A DNA stretch of 64,000 nt from Datisca glomerata (lineage: Eukaryota; Streptophyta; Magnoliopsida; Cucurbitales; Datiscaceae). The notes under the pieces were generated by a model. That model was not told where the DNA came from, searched no databases, and saw only the letters and a list, made by a program, of their open reading frames with translations. The first letter of the stretch is position 1, and every line of letters starts with the position of its first letter. Shown piece after piece: positions 35,159 to 46,439 of the stretch. A program made the position numbers and the translations under genes. The stretch spans positions 608,895 through 672,894 of the forward strand of contig QANY01002498.1 in the NCBI GenBank assembly GCA_003255025.1, given 5' to 3'.

Positions 35159-36132
35159 GGAAGAAGTGCAATCCATAAAAATTGAGAAGCGAGATTTTCC
35201 TGCTCACTGTATGAGTATTGAAGAAGAGCCAGACACGAGACCATGGTATTACGACATCAAGTAGTATATAAAGAATGGGGAATATCCATCCAAAGCTTCT
35301 GAGAATGATAAACGCACTATTAGAAGATTGTCCATGGGTTTCTTCTTGCATGGTGAAATACTCTACAAAAGAAACCATGATATGATGCTCTTAAGATGTG
35401 TCGATGCAAGGGAAGCGAATCAAATCGTAGAGGAAGTTCACGAAGGAACTTGTGGTGTTCATGTTAATGGACATATGATGGCCAAACAAATCTTGAGAGC
35501 AGGTAATTATTGGTTAACTTTAGAATCTGACTGCATCAAGTACGCCAAGAAATGTCATAAATTTCAAATTTATGAAGATAAAATTCACGTACCCCCATCC
35601 CCTTCACATGTCATGGCCACACCTTGGTCGTTCTCTATGTGGGGCATAGATGTCATTGGTCCCATCACACCAAAAGTCTCTAACGGGCATTGTTTCATTT
35701 TGGTCTCTATAGATTATTTTATCAAATGGGTGGAGGCAAGTTCTTATTCGAGTGTAATGAGAAGTGCGGTTGTTAGGTTCATTAAAAAGAAAATAATTTG
35801 TCAATATGGTCTACCTGGAAGGATCATCACAGATGATGAGACAAATTTAAATAACAAGATAATGAAAGAATTATGTGAGCAATTCAAAGAACAATGATGC
35901 ATGCAGATGACAAAACATTGCGTCCATGATGTTTCCGAGAAGGAGACTTGGTGTTGAAAAAGATATTTTTATATCAAAAGGATCACTGGGGGGGAAGTGG
36001 ACCCTAAATTACGAAGAAATTTTCATTGTCAAGAAGGCCTTCTCTAGAGGAGCTCTCATGCTAACAAACATGGATGGAGACGATTTACCGCATATGGTTA
36101 ATTCTGATACAGTCAAGAAGTACTTCATTTGA
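35159..36132 (+). pseudogene. Ogre integrase with internal deletion
   Basis: Integrase inserts the DNA copy. The zinc-binding part is at 35435-35570 (EVHEGTCGVHVNGHMMAKQI and KYAKKCHKFQIYED); the second Cys of the CHKC pair is Phe here. The catalytic core begins SFSMWGIDVIGPITPK with the first Asp and reaches LPGRIITDDETNLNNKIMKE with the second. After EQFKEQ (35897) the sequence jumps directly to the C-terminal region (DKTLRP-stop-CFREGDLVLKKI), so the stretch carrying the catalytic Glu, normally in an NGAVEAANK-type motif, is missing, along with over 100 residues. The C-terminal chromo-like end is still readable: IVKKAFSRGALMLTNMDGDD, then VNSDTVKKYF. Confidence 0.82.
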
Positions 36133-37015
36133 CCGCTCTAAGTATGAGAAAGATGAATTTGGGTAAAAAAATATTTTTAAAAAGAGTTGTCTCGAATACT
36201 GGAGAAATTCTTATTCCATATTTTTTTTTCAAATCATTGTTTGTAAACATTATTCATCATCAATGAAGAGCCTTTTTTCTTTCTCAATTGACAAATACAT
36301 ATACTTCATCTTCTCATTATTTCCATTATTTTTTATTCCTCTCAATTCTAAGATATCATTAATTATTCTTGAAATAACTCAGAAGCATAAACTTGGTTAG
36401 GTGAAAACTAATTAAAGAAAGAAAAAAGAAAAGAATTAGGAACTAAGAAAGGTGGTCTGATTGCGAGGTGAAATCTGAAAAGTCACCACGAGAAAGTCGG
36501 TATGAACATAACAAAGGCTAAAGCACGATTGGAGGATTGCAACTAAAGTACAAAAAAAGAAGCAAAATGTGGAGAAATTATTCATTTTTCTTCATCATCG
36601 ACGTGAAGTTGAATACTGGGGCACAAACCTTTAAATAAAGATGCATCATTTTCTTGAAAGTATGCTCGATACTTCATTGCGAGTCAATGACCCTAGGCCA
36701 AGTGATTGATTTGAAGGGTGAAAGATATGGTACATTGGTCAACTTTCAAAAAAATCATCAAATAATTTCCTTACAAATATTCACAATCATGCATAGCATG
36801 CATGCACTCAAAATCACTACTTTACATTTATATTCAATAATTACAATGCATAGACATGCATCATATTGATCTATTTTGATGCCATTCAAGTGCATGAATC
36901 ATTTAAAAACATTCTTTCAAAATTCACACATGACTTTCCAACATCTAGAGCCTACATTAGTCTTGCTCTTGTACCATATGAAACTTGTAAAAATCAGATC
37001 AAATATCATTTCAAC
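36133..37015. other. 3' untranslated region of the Ogre element
   Basis: Non-coding sequence after integrase, with no recognised feature until the tandem repeats. Ogre elements usually carry a long 3' UTR. Confidence 0.55.
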
Positions 37016-37019
37016 ATCT

Positions 37020-37560
37020 TCAGTTAAATCAAACCCGAATTGAGTCAAGGTCGAAGCCTGCATCTATCCAGGTCCGTTTCCTTTCAAATATATCGGTTAA
37101 ATCAAATCCGACTTTGTCACGGTCAAAGCCCGATGTCAGCTCCTGGTCCTTTTCAATTAATATGATTAAATTGAACCTACGTCGAGTCGAGGTTGAAGCC
37201 TACGTCTATCCAGGCTCGCGGCATTTCTTTATCTTTGGTTAAATCAAACCCGACTTTGTTGAGGTTGAAACCGGTGTCAGCGCCTGGTCCGTTTCAATTA
37301 ATATGATTAAATTGAACCTGCATCGAGTCGAGGTCAAAGCCTGCGTCTATCCAGGTCCATGTCCTTTCTTTATCTTAGGTTAAATCAAACTTGACTTTGT
37401 CTAGGTCGAAGCCCGGTGTCAGCGCCTGGTCCATTTCAATTTGTAGGGTTAAATCGAACCCGAATTGAGTCGAGGTCAAAGTCTATGTCTATCCAAGTCC
37501 ATGTCATAAGTTCCGTCATTTCATAGAACCCGAATAAGTCGAGGTTTCTATTCCCTTATC
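37020..37560. repeat. Dimeric tandem repeat of about 140 bp in the Ogre 3' UTR
   Basis: Nearly four units of about 140 bp, each made of two related halves of about 70 bp. One half contains GTCGAGGTCGAAGCCTGCGT then CTATCCAGGTCC (about 37045, 37186, 37327 and 37459); the other contains AGCCCGGTGTCAGCGCCTGG (about 37125, 37270 and 37410). Both share a GTTAAATCAAACCCGA-type start. The composition is more GC-rich than the surroundings. Tandem repeats in this location are known in Tat/Ogre elements and can seed satellite DNA. Confidence 0.8.
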
Positions 37561-37630
37561 TATATAGTCTTTTCTCGATCAAAATACTTATCTACACATT
37601 TGTACACCTTCTAAGTTTAGAAGCGTGAAC

Positions 37631-37644
37631 AAAGGGGGGACAGC
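37631..37644 (+). promoter_or_regulatory. Polypurine tract of the Ogre element
   Basis: AAAGGGGGGACAGC lies directly before LTR2 (TGTAGATACC at 37645). This purine run primes plus-strand DNA synthesis in LTR retroelements. Confidence 0.75.
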
Positions 37645-38632
37645 TGTAGATACCGTATTTTGTCCGCTCCAATACTTTAAAAACATAAATTTTATTTTTT
37701 TGGCTCATATACTAGTCTAAGACTATGTGTATGATTTGAAAAATAGCTCAATACCTAAAAATAAGAAGAATTGTCCAATGACAAAAAAATAAAAAAAGGA
37801 ACAAAATGACTAAAAATAAAAAGTGAAGCTCTAAGTTTGCCTATAAATAGAAGAGAAGTCTTCACTTGAAATGGGAGATTTGGAGAGTGAGAAATAGAAG
37901 GGATCTTAGAGAGAGAAAGAGAGGTCCTGAGAAAATAGTAAAAAATGGAGAGAAAGAGAGTTTTCATTTGTATTCATCTTCTCTCATTTTTTCTATAAGG
38001 TAGTTCAAATTTCTTGCATTTTAGCTTACAATATATCTTGTTCATTATTATTCATCATCTCTCTTCTTCATACCCATGTAATTGATATTTCTTTGTTTCA
38101 TTTTCCATACATAAGTTGTTTGCTCTTTTTTTTATCATTTCTCCTACTCTTAATCTTAAGTTTTATTTTCATGTATTGTTGATTTCTCTACAAGTTTCAT
38201 AATGAGATGTTTTTGTCATCAACTCAATCAATGAGATGAGGATAAAGCTTTTGAGGGATTATAAAATTAACTTAATTTGAATTAATCCTTTAATGGATTG
38301 AAAGTGTATATTTGATTAAAAGATCTCATATGATAAATGTACCAAATTGGACATTCAAAATTGAATTTCTATAACATTATTTTAAAAAAATAATTTGGAT
38401 AGTATTTGATTAAATTTGGTAACCATTTTTCATAATGGGTGTTGTGAGGTGTTAATACCTTCCCCACGCGCAAATGACTCCCGAACCAACTTGAAATTTT
38501 CGCAGATTAAAATATTTGATTTTAAAATTGGGTGACCAATCACGCCCTAAAATGATTGGTGGTGACTCCGAATTTTTTTTTTTCAAAAATTATTTTCCAA
38601 TCGCCGCTCCGCGTCGCATGCAAGTTGCGGCA
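37645..38632 (+). repeat. Ogre LTR2 with 1.26-kb internal deletion
   Basis: The first about 690 bases follow LTR1 from its start, including TATAAATA at 37842. At TATGAT (38329-38334) the sequence jumps to the part of LTR1 that follows a second TATGAT (25772-25777), skipping about 1,263 bases. It then follows LTR1 to the end GTTGCGGCA at 38632. LTR3 keeps the skipped segment, so the loss is specific to LTR2. Confidence 0.85.
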
Positions 38633-39575
38633 GCTTGGTGACTCCACTAGGGAGTAACAATTTGTCTAACCATTTTTAGATCGATAGAGAGTCAAGCCAA
38701 AATTTCATTGTTATCATTTTGCGTGGTTCTTTGTTTGTTAATTTTATTCATTGTTTTTTTCTAATTCATGCTTGTAGTTGTACATAAGTTCTTTTTTTTA
38801 TGAAGTATATTTCTTTACATAATTTTTAATTTCACACATATACACTAGCCCTGTACCCTGGGCTTTCCTTTTAGGATTAGCGAGAATGAGTAGTGGAATG
38901 CATTCATGGAATTGCGGTTCTTGTGCAGGCTTATAAAAGTTCTCACTCAGGTCGATCCTTTCGGGATACCGTTTGGGGGCCTCTGTTACTCCGTTCGGAT
39001 AATAGTGAGGACAATCTGAGATCCTATTAAGAAATTTGATAACCGAACCACACATGTATTTTGTTCTTAGAGCCCATCTCATGACCAATGTTTGATAGAA
39101 ATAAAGTTTCTGCTTAATTATGATATCTTGATTAATTTTGTTCATGTATATATGTCTTATGCTCTTTAAACATTTCTTTTCTTTCCCATTGTTTCACTTC
39201 TGACTTCGCCTTTCTTTTTTGCATACATGAATCATGTTGCGTAATAGGGATTGTAAAGAAGTATTCAATTCATTCATATGTTAGAGACCATGAATTCTAC
39301 TCCTAGTGTGATAGAAGATCGAGTTATAGTAGCCCAATGGTCAGAGGAAATGCAGAAACGAAAAGAAGATTGTCTGAAAAATGAGGATGTCGTTCTTCTA
39401 CCATCAATTACTTAGATAGAGTTCTCACACATTGACTTGGAGAGGTTGAAGAAGATATGGGAGGAGTTTTCACCGGAGTAGAAAAATTTGTTTGTTGGCA
39501 AATATGGTCACATCGCTTATCTTTTGTATATTACAGTCAACGCTCCTGTTCTTAAGGCTTTAATGCATTTCTTTG
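38633..39575 (+). pseudogene. Second, truncated Ogre internal region with ORF1 start
   Basis: It repeats 26077 to about 27010: primer-binding site at 38636, leader, and ORF1 from ATG 39290 (MNSTPSVIEDRVIVAQWSEE). The frame is better preserved than in the first copy and runs with two stops through IEFSHIDLERLKKIWEEFSP to KYGHIAYLLYITVNAPVLKA. At about 39571 (ATTTCT) it breaks off and LTR sequence begins. All other genes of this copy are gone. Confidence 0.85.
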
Positions 39576-39720
39576 TTTCTTTTTCCATACATAAGTTGTT
39601 TGATAGAAAATATGGTCACATCGCTTATTTTCTGTATATTACTATCAACGATCTCGTTCTTAAGGCTTTCATGCATTTCTTTGTTTCCTTTTTCATACAT
39701 AAGTTGTTTGCTCCTTCTTT
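39501..39720. repeat. 108-bp tandem duplication across the internal/LTR3 junction
   Basis: Two diverged copies, starting at about 39501 and 39609, each contain ORF1 codons (AATATGGTCACATCGCTTAT) joined to LTR sequence (TTTCCATACATAAGTTGTTT). The duplication therefore arose after the deletion that created the junction. Confidence 0.8.
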
Positions 39721-41585
39721 ATCATTTCTCCTACTCTTAATCTTAAGTTTTACTTACATGTATTGTTGATTTCTCTATAAGTTTCATAATGAGATGCTTT
39801 TGTCATCAACTCAATCAATGAGGATGAGGATAAAGTTTTTGAGGGAGTGTAAAATTAACTCAATGTGAATCAACCCTTTAATAGTTAAAAGTGTATATTT
39901 GATGAAAAGATCTAGTATGATAATTTTCCATACATAAAAATGCATAAAATAGGAAGTAAAACCTCTATACAAGATTATGGAAATATTTAAGCTTTGATTT
40001 TTTTTATGTTCTTACAAGTCTTTTCTTCTTTTCTTTTTAATTTTTGTTCATCATTTTTATGACACTTGTTTGAACTAGTTAGCATTCATGATCATTCCTA
40101 GCAATGAAGGAAGAAATAAAAAATGGTAATTAGTGAACTAAATGGTCTAAAATAAAAAAATAGTATATTTATATCCCAAACAAAAATTATTTTTATTTTG
40201 AAAGTTTTATTGATTTTTTTAGTGACACTTGTTTAAACTAGTTACCATTCATGATCATTCCTAGCAATGAAGGAAGAAAGAGAAAATGATAATTAGTGAA
40301 CTAAATAGTCCAAAATAAAAATTGGTATATTTATATCCCAAGCAAAAATTATTTTTCTGAAAGATTTATTAATTTTTTTAGTGACACTTGTTTAAACTGG
40401 TTACTATCCATGATCATTCTTAACAATGAAGGAAAAAATAAAAAATGGTAATTAGTGAACTAAGTAGTCCAAATAAGAAATGGTATATTTATATCTCAAA
40501 CAAAATTATATATTTATTTTTAGTGACACTTGTTTAAATTAGTTACCATCCATGATCATTTTTTTGCTATTTAATTAACGATGAGGGAAGAAATGAAAAA
40601 TGACAATTAATAGACTATATAGTAAAAAATAGCATGCTCATACCAATTATGTATAAAATTAAGCATTTTTCATAGATTAATAACATGCTCATACCAATTA
40701 TGTATGAAATTAACCTAATTGTTATGTTTTTTTATGTTTGCATTTTATTTATATTTTTGTTTATTTTTTCTATTTTTTTAGTAGATATTATTGGTTAGTT
40801 TTAATTTTGTATATATTTTCAATTATTTCACGTATTATTTCATTATTTTCACACTACATATTCTTTTTAAATTTATCATACATATTATCATCTCTAACAT
40901 TTATTTCCATTATTATTTCTTTTTCTTTATAGTTGTTATCTTTATTATTTATTTATGTAATATTGTTATATCGTCACGGTTGTATGTGATTATTATTCCA
41001 TTCTTTTATCATCAGAATTGACGCTTATAAATTAAAACCATAAGAATTTGATTTAAAGTTTTTTTATTTTTTGTTTAGTTTTCACTAAAAAAAATTCAAT
41101 TACGGACTTTAAAATTTTTGGGATATCAAATTTCTCGAACTATCGAGGTGAAGAGTTATTTTTAGGATACCAATAGTAACTCCAATAATACTTTGATTTA
41201 AGAAAAATATGAAAAAAATAAAAATAATTTTATATTGATCTTTGTACCACCCATTAAAGGTCATTTATTTACTTATTTTTATGATGTAAAATGTATCAAA
41301 TGAGACATTCAAAATTGAATTTCTATAACATTATTTTAAAAAATAATTTGGATAGTATTTGATTAAATTTGGAAACTATTTTTTATAATGGCTGTTGTGG
41401 GGTGCTAATACCTTCCCCACACACAAATGACTCCCGAACCAATTTTAAATTTTTGCAGACCAAAATATTTGATTTTAAAATTGGGTGACCAATCACGCCT
41501 TAAAATGATTGGTGACGACTCCAAATTTATTATTTTTAAAAATGATTTTTCAATCGCTTCTCTGCGTCGCATGCACGTTTCGACA
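39576..41585 (+). repeat. Ogre LTR3, 5'-truncated
   Basis: It follows LTR1 from about 24270 to the end, including the AT-rich half missing from LTR2, and ends GTTTCGACA at 41585. The first about 455 bases, with the TATA box, are missing. It is followed by ACGAC, the right target duplication. Confidence 0.82.
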
Positions 41586-41990
41586 ACGACATAATGTCAT
41601 AATATGATTGAGTCTTATACGGGACAACACAATGTCATTATATGACTTAGTCTTATACGAGATGACATAAAGTCGTATTATGACTGAATCTTATACGAGA
41701 TGAGATCATATTATGATTAATTTTATATGAGACGATGTAAGGTCATAATATGATCGAGTCTTATAGAAGATGATGTAAGAACATATTATGATTGAGTCAT
41801 ATATGAGACGACAAAAAGTCAGAATGTGACCAAATCTTATACAAATACAAAGACGACATAAGGTCATAATATGAACGAGTCTTATAAGAGACAGCAAAAG
41901 GCCATAATACGACCAAGTTTATTTGATTTATATCATAGGCAACATAAGGACATAGTATGGCCGAATCAACATAAGGTTGTATTCCGTATT
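41586..41990. repeat. 38-bp minisatellite, main part
   Basis: About ten degenerate tandem units of 38 bases; a typical one is ACGACATAAGGTCATAATATG followed by AACGAGTCTTATAAGAG, split here to show its two halves. The first unit begins with the target duplication ACGAC. The unit boundaries drift in the last third. Confidence 0.82.
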
Positions 41991-44080
41991 CAAACTTAAC
42001 AAAAAAAGATAAGATGATGATAATCCCGAGATGTACGGTAGTGTCTCAAGATCAAGATAATCTCAAGTAAAAAAAGAGGATACAAATTCTTTTTATATTA
42101 CTTGACGTGAAACTCCTTTTAGATTCGATAAATACAAAGTGCATTCATATTCTTCAATTAATGAAAAGTCCTTTCATTTTTCTTAATTAATATGAAGAAT
42201 TTTTGTATTCAGAAATTGATATGGAGTTATCTATATAAAGATAGAAAACTCTCAAATCAGGCATGAGATTCAAAACATTGGCATTCTCTAAATTTTAGCC
42301 TTCCTTCACTTCATTAATTGAGTGTGAGAGTGTATTAAGTTAAGCACTATACTGGTGTCAAATTAATACATTCACATTCATTTTTATTTCTTGTGTTCAT
42401 CAGAAAGTATTAAAGTGCACATGACATTATATCGACAATAGATTTCTAACCTCTACATCAATAACCCATTTACTCATTGGATAATTGAAAAAAATGGTAA
42501 GCCCAAATCAAAATCGAACTAGTGGCAGAGATTGAAAGAGTGAAAAATGCTTTATCACACCAATTTCCTTCCTAACTTCTCTGATCCAAATGGTAAAGAA
42601 GTTTCCATATTTATACGTTTTCTTGTTGGAGAGCCGATCGCTCGTTGAATTGCCAAAGAAAGAGGGGTAAATTGTAGGTGCTTGTGATGGGACGGATGGG
42701 ACTTCCTTCAATTGGTCTGGGTGGCATAGTCCATTGCGGAAGTTCCCCTTTTTATCCACTCGTGAATTGTTTGTGCTACGCATGGCTTTGTATCAAAATA
42801 AAGTATTCCTCTTAACTGTCAAATTGAGATTATATTTATATTAGAATTAACATAGTTTGAACTTATAGTAAAACAAATAGTAGCCCGTGAGACATGAGTT
42901 ATAATAATAGAAATTTGTGTCAAACCCCAAAACGTGATTTGTTTCATTGTTACTTCTTAAACAAATTTGTTATTAACATATAAATACAATAAAAAGAATG
43001 GACAGAACACATTAGTATAGGAAAAAGTCTCGTCTTGATTACTATGAGTACAACAAGATACTAAAACAAATATATAATAATAAATAAAATTGAAGCATCC
43101 ATGGAGAACAAAAAGTTACTCAATGAATAGAAAAATGAAAACACGAAAATACATACTTAACAATCAAATCAAACTATTTAAAATACAGAGTGCAAGACAG
43201 TTGAATATTTATATTGTCATATATTCTTTTGAGAAATAATAACAAAAACCTTTTCACATTCCTTTTCTTGACATCATCGAAAAGAAATTTAAAAAACTAC
43301 ATAATGTACTTAATTATATATATATTCAATAGAAAAATGAAGAGGTTTATTGTGAACTAGAATAATTCATATTTAAAATTGTTTTAATAACGTGCTTCAA
43401 CAATAATAGTAATATGAAATTCAAATTAATGTGAATTTGAAAAGACACAGGTGCATATGTAAATATGACATTATTTATTCGTTTTCATCTAAGCATGTTT
43501 TGAACAGAATTTGACAGAAATAATCGAATGAGAAGGAATATAATATATTAAAAAATTAAAATAGATAACAATCGACATAAAATTTAGAAAAAGGAGAAGA
43601 AAAATATATGTTTTAGATTAATACGTAAAAATATTTATATGGTTAAATGTTACATAAATTTAAACCAATAGTTTTAGTAAGTTTCATTATCACCACAATT
43701 TTTAAATTATTTGTTTAAATCATAAATTCCTTAAACTATGCGTTAATACAATTAATATTTTTATATATTTAATAGATTAAAATAAACTATTCATTAAATA
43801 CAATAATGTTTAATATATATCTAATAGATTAAACTTTTAAATATTATATTATTAGATATTGATTGTCATGTGGCGTAATAAGAGTTAAAGAAAATTCACC
43901 CGTGAGTACAACATACTTAACTTTATGTAATAATAATGGTATATATAAGACTTTCTTTAGTCTTAGGGAGCCAAAACTTGACTTTACTAAAAAAAATAGG
44001 TTGCGCAGGGGTGCTCACCTTTTTTTTGTTCAAATTGTAAAGAGATATTTTACTCTTATAAAAGAGTGAGTTTGTAGTTG
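41991..44080. other. Intergenic DNA with one orphan open frame
   Basis: AT-rich and mostly unrecognised. A 91-codon minus-strand frame at 42508-42783 (starts MRSTNNSRVDKKGNF) has less biased composition than its surroundings, including a Pro/Ser-rich middle, but no recognisable domain. It may be a fragment of a gene or transposon, or chance. It is not called as a gene. Confidence 0.4.
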
Positions 44081-44084
44081 TTTG

Positions 44085-45880
44085 CTTGGACTGAAATGTC
44101 TGGCTTGTCCTTGCAATCTGGGCTTATTTACTCGGTGGGTGTGCTTAGAGTTGACTTGTAAATTTGGGTGGAATGAGGGGTATGTCAGTCATTCCGTTGC
44201 AGTTTAGTGTTGATGGAGCTTGGATCGTTGGATTGCTACGATCATAGCCGTCGATGTGTTTCATATTTTGGGGTTGGTGAGGATGAATCTCGACCGTCGT
44301 GTGGTGGTGGGATCGTATTTGAGCCGTCCATCTCCTCTGGGTTATTGATCTCAGTTGTCGGTTTCTTTTGTTAAGTAATCGTGTTCCAAAGAGAGAGGGG
44401 GCGATTGAGAAAGCCTCTCGAAGCTTTGGCCATGGAGAAAGGCTATCCAAGCTTCTGTTGGGAAGAGAGAAGTGAGATCGACAGGAAGACAGAACTAGAT
44501 CGACTTGAGGGTTCGTCGGGATAAAGAGAGAGACACTCGAAGCTTCTATGTTAGGGAGTGAGTCTTCATTGGAGAAACTTTGGAAGCTTCAGAAGACTTA
44601 GCAACGTCGGCTGGAGGGTTTTCCGGGATGAGGGTGTCGTCTGATGACTACCGCAGGAGCGTCGGTGCAGAATCCGCGGTTGTCAATGAAACCTTCAAAT
44701 TCAATCGCGTGGTTCAAATTTTGTGGTTGTTTTTAATGAGGTAGGGGGTAAGAATAATCCTAATCATTTCATTTTTTGTCTTTATTCGTATGCCTTTTCA
44801 CCCAGATTAGACACATGTACAGACTAGATTCTTGTAGGTTCATGTCGTGGAGGTGCCTGAAGAGCCTTCAGAACTGCTGAGCTTGTGAATACATCAGCAC
44901 CCACATGAGTTCAGGTGTTGGTCACGTGCCTTGACGTTTGCGGGTTGAGGGGAGGGGATATATGTGCCATGTGCAGCTGTAGTTGACTGTCAGAGGTAAT
45001 GATGATTAGCTTGTCTTATTTGATCGGTATCTCAATATATATGTGTTATGTGATAGTTAAGTCTGTGTTCACCTGTTTGTTTCTTAGGTTAGTAGATGTT
45101 TGGTTTTTGGCTATGGTTCTACATTATGGTTCTGTTGATCTGTTACTTGGTGTTTGTACAACAAGGTTATCATTGTGAAACTGTAGCTTGTGTACTTTGG
45201 ACTGTTGTTTCTCCTTTTTTTATAGTCTTCTGAGTTCTGAATATTGGTTTAATTTATTTATTTCTCTTATGAGTAGTTTTTATTTGTTTGTACATTTACT
45301 GTCAAAATGATTTTTATTAGGTTTTTAGGGATCAATCTAAGCCACAAGCGTCATCCTATCATGTTTGTTATTTTTAGCTGTTTTGGTTGAAATAGTTATG
45401 GTGAATTTGACCATTCATTTTGGCTAATTATTTAGAGTGGGTTTCTCATGACAGAAGTGTAGTCAATCAGATTTTATGAGTGCCATACTAAGATGGGATT
45501 TAGAGGATATCTAATTTACTTTGTGAAATTTGGGAGGGGTTTAATTACAAGTATCTCACGCACGTTAAGTCACTCCTTCTTGTTTATTAGTACTTAAAGA
45601 CTAGAAAAATAGTTTATATGTGAGATGGTAGTGCTATTTGAACTCTTTGATAAACTTATTACAAATGAGATAAGGAGCAAATTTGATAAACAATGGCCTT
45701 GCTCTTCAACCATTCGCAACTTTTAGCCTCCTAACACTTTTGTTTTTGCTTTCGATTAAATCAATATGTTCATGAATAATTGTAAAGCAAACTAACTACA
45801 TTATTTTTTCTTTTTTTCTTATTGCAGGAAAATTTGCTTTACATATTTGCTTATCGTTGGTAGTTCTTTTTTAAAGGTAA
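44085..45880 (+). other. GC-richer, gene-like non-coding segment
   Basis: From about 44100 to 45000 base composition rises well above the flanks, with CpG-containing words such as GTCGACC-like and CCGTCGTG, yet no open frame of more than about 100 codons exists on either strand. A plausible donor (GAGGTAATGA near 44994) and an acceptor after a pyrimidine tract (CTTATTGCAG near 45830) could bound an intron of about 830 bases on the plus strand. It may be the leader of a lost gene, a non-coding transcript or an unknown transposon LTR. Nothing was recognised by homology. Confidence 0.3.
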
Positions 45881-46119
45881 TTATAAGTTATTGATTTAAA
45901 TAGATATGGTTTTCAGTTACGCACAAATTTTAGAGATGAAATTGTTATATTCAAATATTTTTTCCGATGAAAATGAAAAAAAATCAGAATATAGATTGGA
46001 AATGTATGGAAATAAGAGATTATGAAAATCTGGAATAGAGAGAGAACTTGTAATTAATAAGAAAATCTAGTAGAGTTGACAACATCTTTACACAACAAAA
46101 AGAGTATTTACAGTGGCAA

Positions 46120-46410
46120 ACAGAACAATATTTACCCCAAACGGAAATATAACTACCTTAAACAAAAATATAATTAACTGAAACGGAATATATCTACGCA
46201 TAATTGAAATACGGTTACCCCACACGTAATATATTTTACCATGAACGAAAATGTATTTACATCAGAGGGAAACATATGTACCATAGAACAAAAATATATT
46301 TACCCTACACGGAAATAATTTTACCTAGAACAAAAAGGGTTGACCTCCGAATGGGTTACCTCAGAATAGAAACAAATTTTCCCTAAATGGAAACATATTT
46401 ACCTTGCTAA
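46120..46410. repeat. 21-22-bp minisatellite
   Basis: About 13 degenerate units resembling TACCCTAAACGGAAATATAT run across this stretch. Short open frames within it are by-products of the repeat. Confidence 0.75.
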
Positions 46411-46439
46411 AGAAGGTCTTTGATGGTCAGTAGATGGTG

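Larger units (their letters stand above)
23817..41585 (+). mobile_element. Ogre/Tat-type Ty3/gypsy composite with three LTRs
   Basis: A 17.8-kb structure with the order LTR1 (23817-26076), internal region (26077-37644), LTR2 (37645-38632), a truncated second internal region (38633 to about 39570), and a 5'-truncated LTR3 (about 39576-41585). The outer edges TG...CA are flanked by ACGAC on both sides (23812-23816 and 41586-41590). Gene order (extra ORF1, gag, protease, RT, RNase H, integrase), the extra ORF1 upstream of gag and a non-coding gap between protease and RT are hallmarks of Ogre elements in the Tat lineage. Unequal recombination between LTRs giving LTR-internal-LTR-internal-LTR, then a deletion in the second internal region, explains one shared target duplication. 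All genes are broken. Confidence 0.88.

Noticed and set aside
40738..41021. Hydrophobic open frames suggesting membrane proteins
   Set aside because: They are translations of the AT-rich half of Ogre LTR3.
44145..44450. 101-codon minus-strand frame in the GC-richer segment
   Set aside because: No domain, no neighbouring exons recognised; composition alone can explain it.
46204..46386. 60-codon frame with repeated Tyr/Arg/Thr pattern
   Set aside because: It is a direct translation of the 21-22-bp minisatellite.
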